A stretch of DNA of 6,352 nt from UBA1543 sp964596375 (GTDB lineage Bacteria > Pseudomonadota > Zetaproteobacteria > Mariprofundales > Mariprofundaceae): the NCBI GenBank assembly GCA_964596375.1, contig CAZQTO010000120.1, positions 1 through 6,352 on the forward strand, written 5' to 3'. The notes under the pieces were generated by a model. The model had not been told where the DNA came from, did not search any database, and worked only from the letters and a program-made list of their open reading frames with translations. This document shows, piece by piece, positions 5,604 to 6,352 of this stretch (position 1 is the first letter of the stretch; the number at the start of each line of letters is the position of its first letter). The position numbers and the translations under genes are program-made.

Positions 5604-6352
5604 AATCATTAACGATTCGTGTGCACGTTCCTCCTGCGGTCTTGCTCACGCTGGTTTCGACGACAATGCTTTTGCTCGCGGCGTATGCGATTGCGCCGGA
5701 GCCGATGCGGCTGGCATTGCTGGTGTCGGCCTCGCTGATGGTCGCACTGGTCGCTTTCACCAGTGTCGAGCTGACACTGTATTTGCTAATTTTATCCACC
5801 TTGCTTTCTCCGGAACTTCAATTTGGGGGACAAGCTCCTGATGCAATTACTTCAACCACCCAATCCCGAGGTGTGACGCTTAGACTGGATGATTTGCTGC
5901 TTTCCGTTATTTGTCTGACATGGATGTTTCGCATGGCTGTGTACAAGGATCTCGGAGCTGTGCGGAGCACGCCCATTAACCAGCCCATTGCCTGGTATTT
6001 TATGATTACTGTTCTGGCCACGGTGGCTGGTTTCTATTCCGGACGCGTGGGTGCCTACGGATTTTTCTTTGTATTGAAGTATCTCGAGTACTTTGTGCTT
6101 TTTTACATGATTATCAATCAGATTCACGAGAAGGCAGCCATTTATCGCTATATGAATGTCATGCTATTCACCTGCGCTGTCGTTTGTCTGCTTGGCATTG
6201 CCCAGATACCGGGCGGTGAGCGCGTATCAGCGCCATTTGAAGGGGATGTTGGTGAACCGAACTCCTTTGGCGGTTATCTGGTGCTGATGTTTTCAGTGGT
6301 TTTGGGGATGTTCCTTTATGAGGACGAAGCTGGTAAACGCTGGAAGTGGGCC
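5600..6352 (+). CDS. O-antigen ligase/polymerase-like (Wzy/WaaL family) membrane protein, 3' end outside window
   Basis: The frame opens at ATG 5600, overlapping the previous stop as ATGA, and runs to the window end without a stop: 251 residues visible. Hydrophobic segments at about 12-31, 37-52, 55-70, 96-113, 127-146, 152-174, 186-202 and 222-240 indicate a multi-pass inner-membrane protein. The segment APFEGDVGEPNSFGGYL (211-227) resembles the conserved loop of the O-antigen ligase family (PFxGxxGEPNxxGGYL), and LRLDDLLL (95-101) also fits that family. Such proteins polymerise undecaprenyl-linked repeat units or transfer glycan to an acceptor at the periplasmic face. In this operon, next to a Wzc-type co-polymerase and an export protein, a polymerase (Wzy) role is more likely than lipid A ligation, but the sequence does not separate them. 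The nearest purine-rich site (5580-5583) is 16 bases upstream, so translation probably depends on coupling. The missing C-terminal part should hold the large periplasmic loop. Confidence 0.85.
   Translation, partial: MKSLTIRVHVPPAVLLTLVSTTMLLLAAYAIAPEPMRLALLVSASLMVALVAFTSVELTLYLLILSTLLSPELQFGGQAPDAITSTTQSRGVTLRLDDLLLSVICLTWMFRMAVYKDLGAVRSTPINQPIAWYFMITVLATVAGFYSGRVGAYGFFFVLKYLEYFVLFYMIINQIHEKAAIYRYMNVMLFTCAVVCLLGIAQIPGGERVSAPFEGDVGEPNSFGGYLVLMFSVVLGMFLYEDEAGKRWKWA

Noticed and set aside
5578..5841. 87-residue open frame on the + strand
   Set aside because: It overlaps the ligase-like gene in another frame. The frame from 5600 gives continuous membrane segments and a family motif and is coupled to the upstream stop; this one does neither.

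Overview
The window looks like chromosomal DNA of moderate GC content from a Gram-negative, diderm bacterium, probably one of the Pseudomonadota. The basis is an outer-membrane lipoprotein signal, a Wza-type polysaccharide export protein, a fused Wzc-type tyrosine autokinase and a SPOR-domain protein. Nothing in the sequence fixes the genus. All supported genes lie on the + strand. No RNA gene, insertion sequence, CRISPR array or origin was seen.

Layout. (1) Positions 1-309 hold the C-terminal end of a SPOR-domain protein. It is cut by the window edge and preceded by three exact 18-bp tandem repeats encoding DASGEM. (2) Positions 310-415 are a short intergenic stretch with a weak stem-loop and the ribosome binding site of the next gene. 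(3) Positions 416-3064 encode an 882-residue lipoprotein that joins three modules rarely expected together: a seven-repeat FG-GAP/VCBS beta-propeller, an OmpA-like peptidoglycan-binding domain, and a polysaccharide export (Poly_export plus two SLBB) module. (4) Positions 3066-5372 encode a Wzz/BY-kinase co-polymerase of the Wzc family. (5) Positions 5373-5603 encode a 76-residue, arginine-rich, single-pass membrane protein of unknown function. (6) From 5600 to the window end runs the N-terminal 251 residues of a multi-pass O-antigen ligase/polymerase-like protein, which has no stop codon in the window.

Genes 3 to 6 are packed with a 1-nt gap, a 0-nt gap and a 4-nt ATGA overlap, so they almost certainly form one operon for making and exporting a surface or extracellular polysaccharide. 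In the model, the ligase/polymerase handles lipid-linked repeat units at the inner membrane. The Wzc-like kinase sets chain length and bridges the periplasm. The fused lipoprotein forms the outer-membrane exit and may be pinned to peptidoglycan by its OmpA-like domain, with a calcium-binding propeller as an extra binding surface. Glycosyltransferases are not in view and probably lie downstream.

The most notable element is the triple-fusion export lipoprotein, together with the small Arg-rich protein lodged between kinase and ligase. Such a wall-anchored exporter would suit a robust secreted fibre, sheath or stalk as well as an ordinary capsule; that is inference only.
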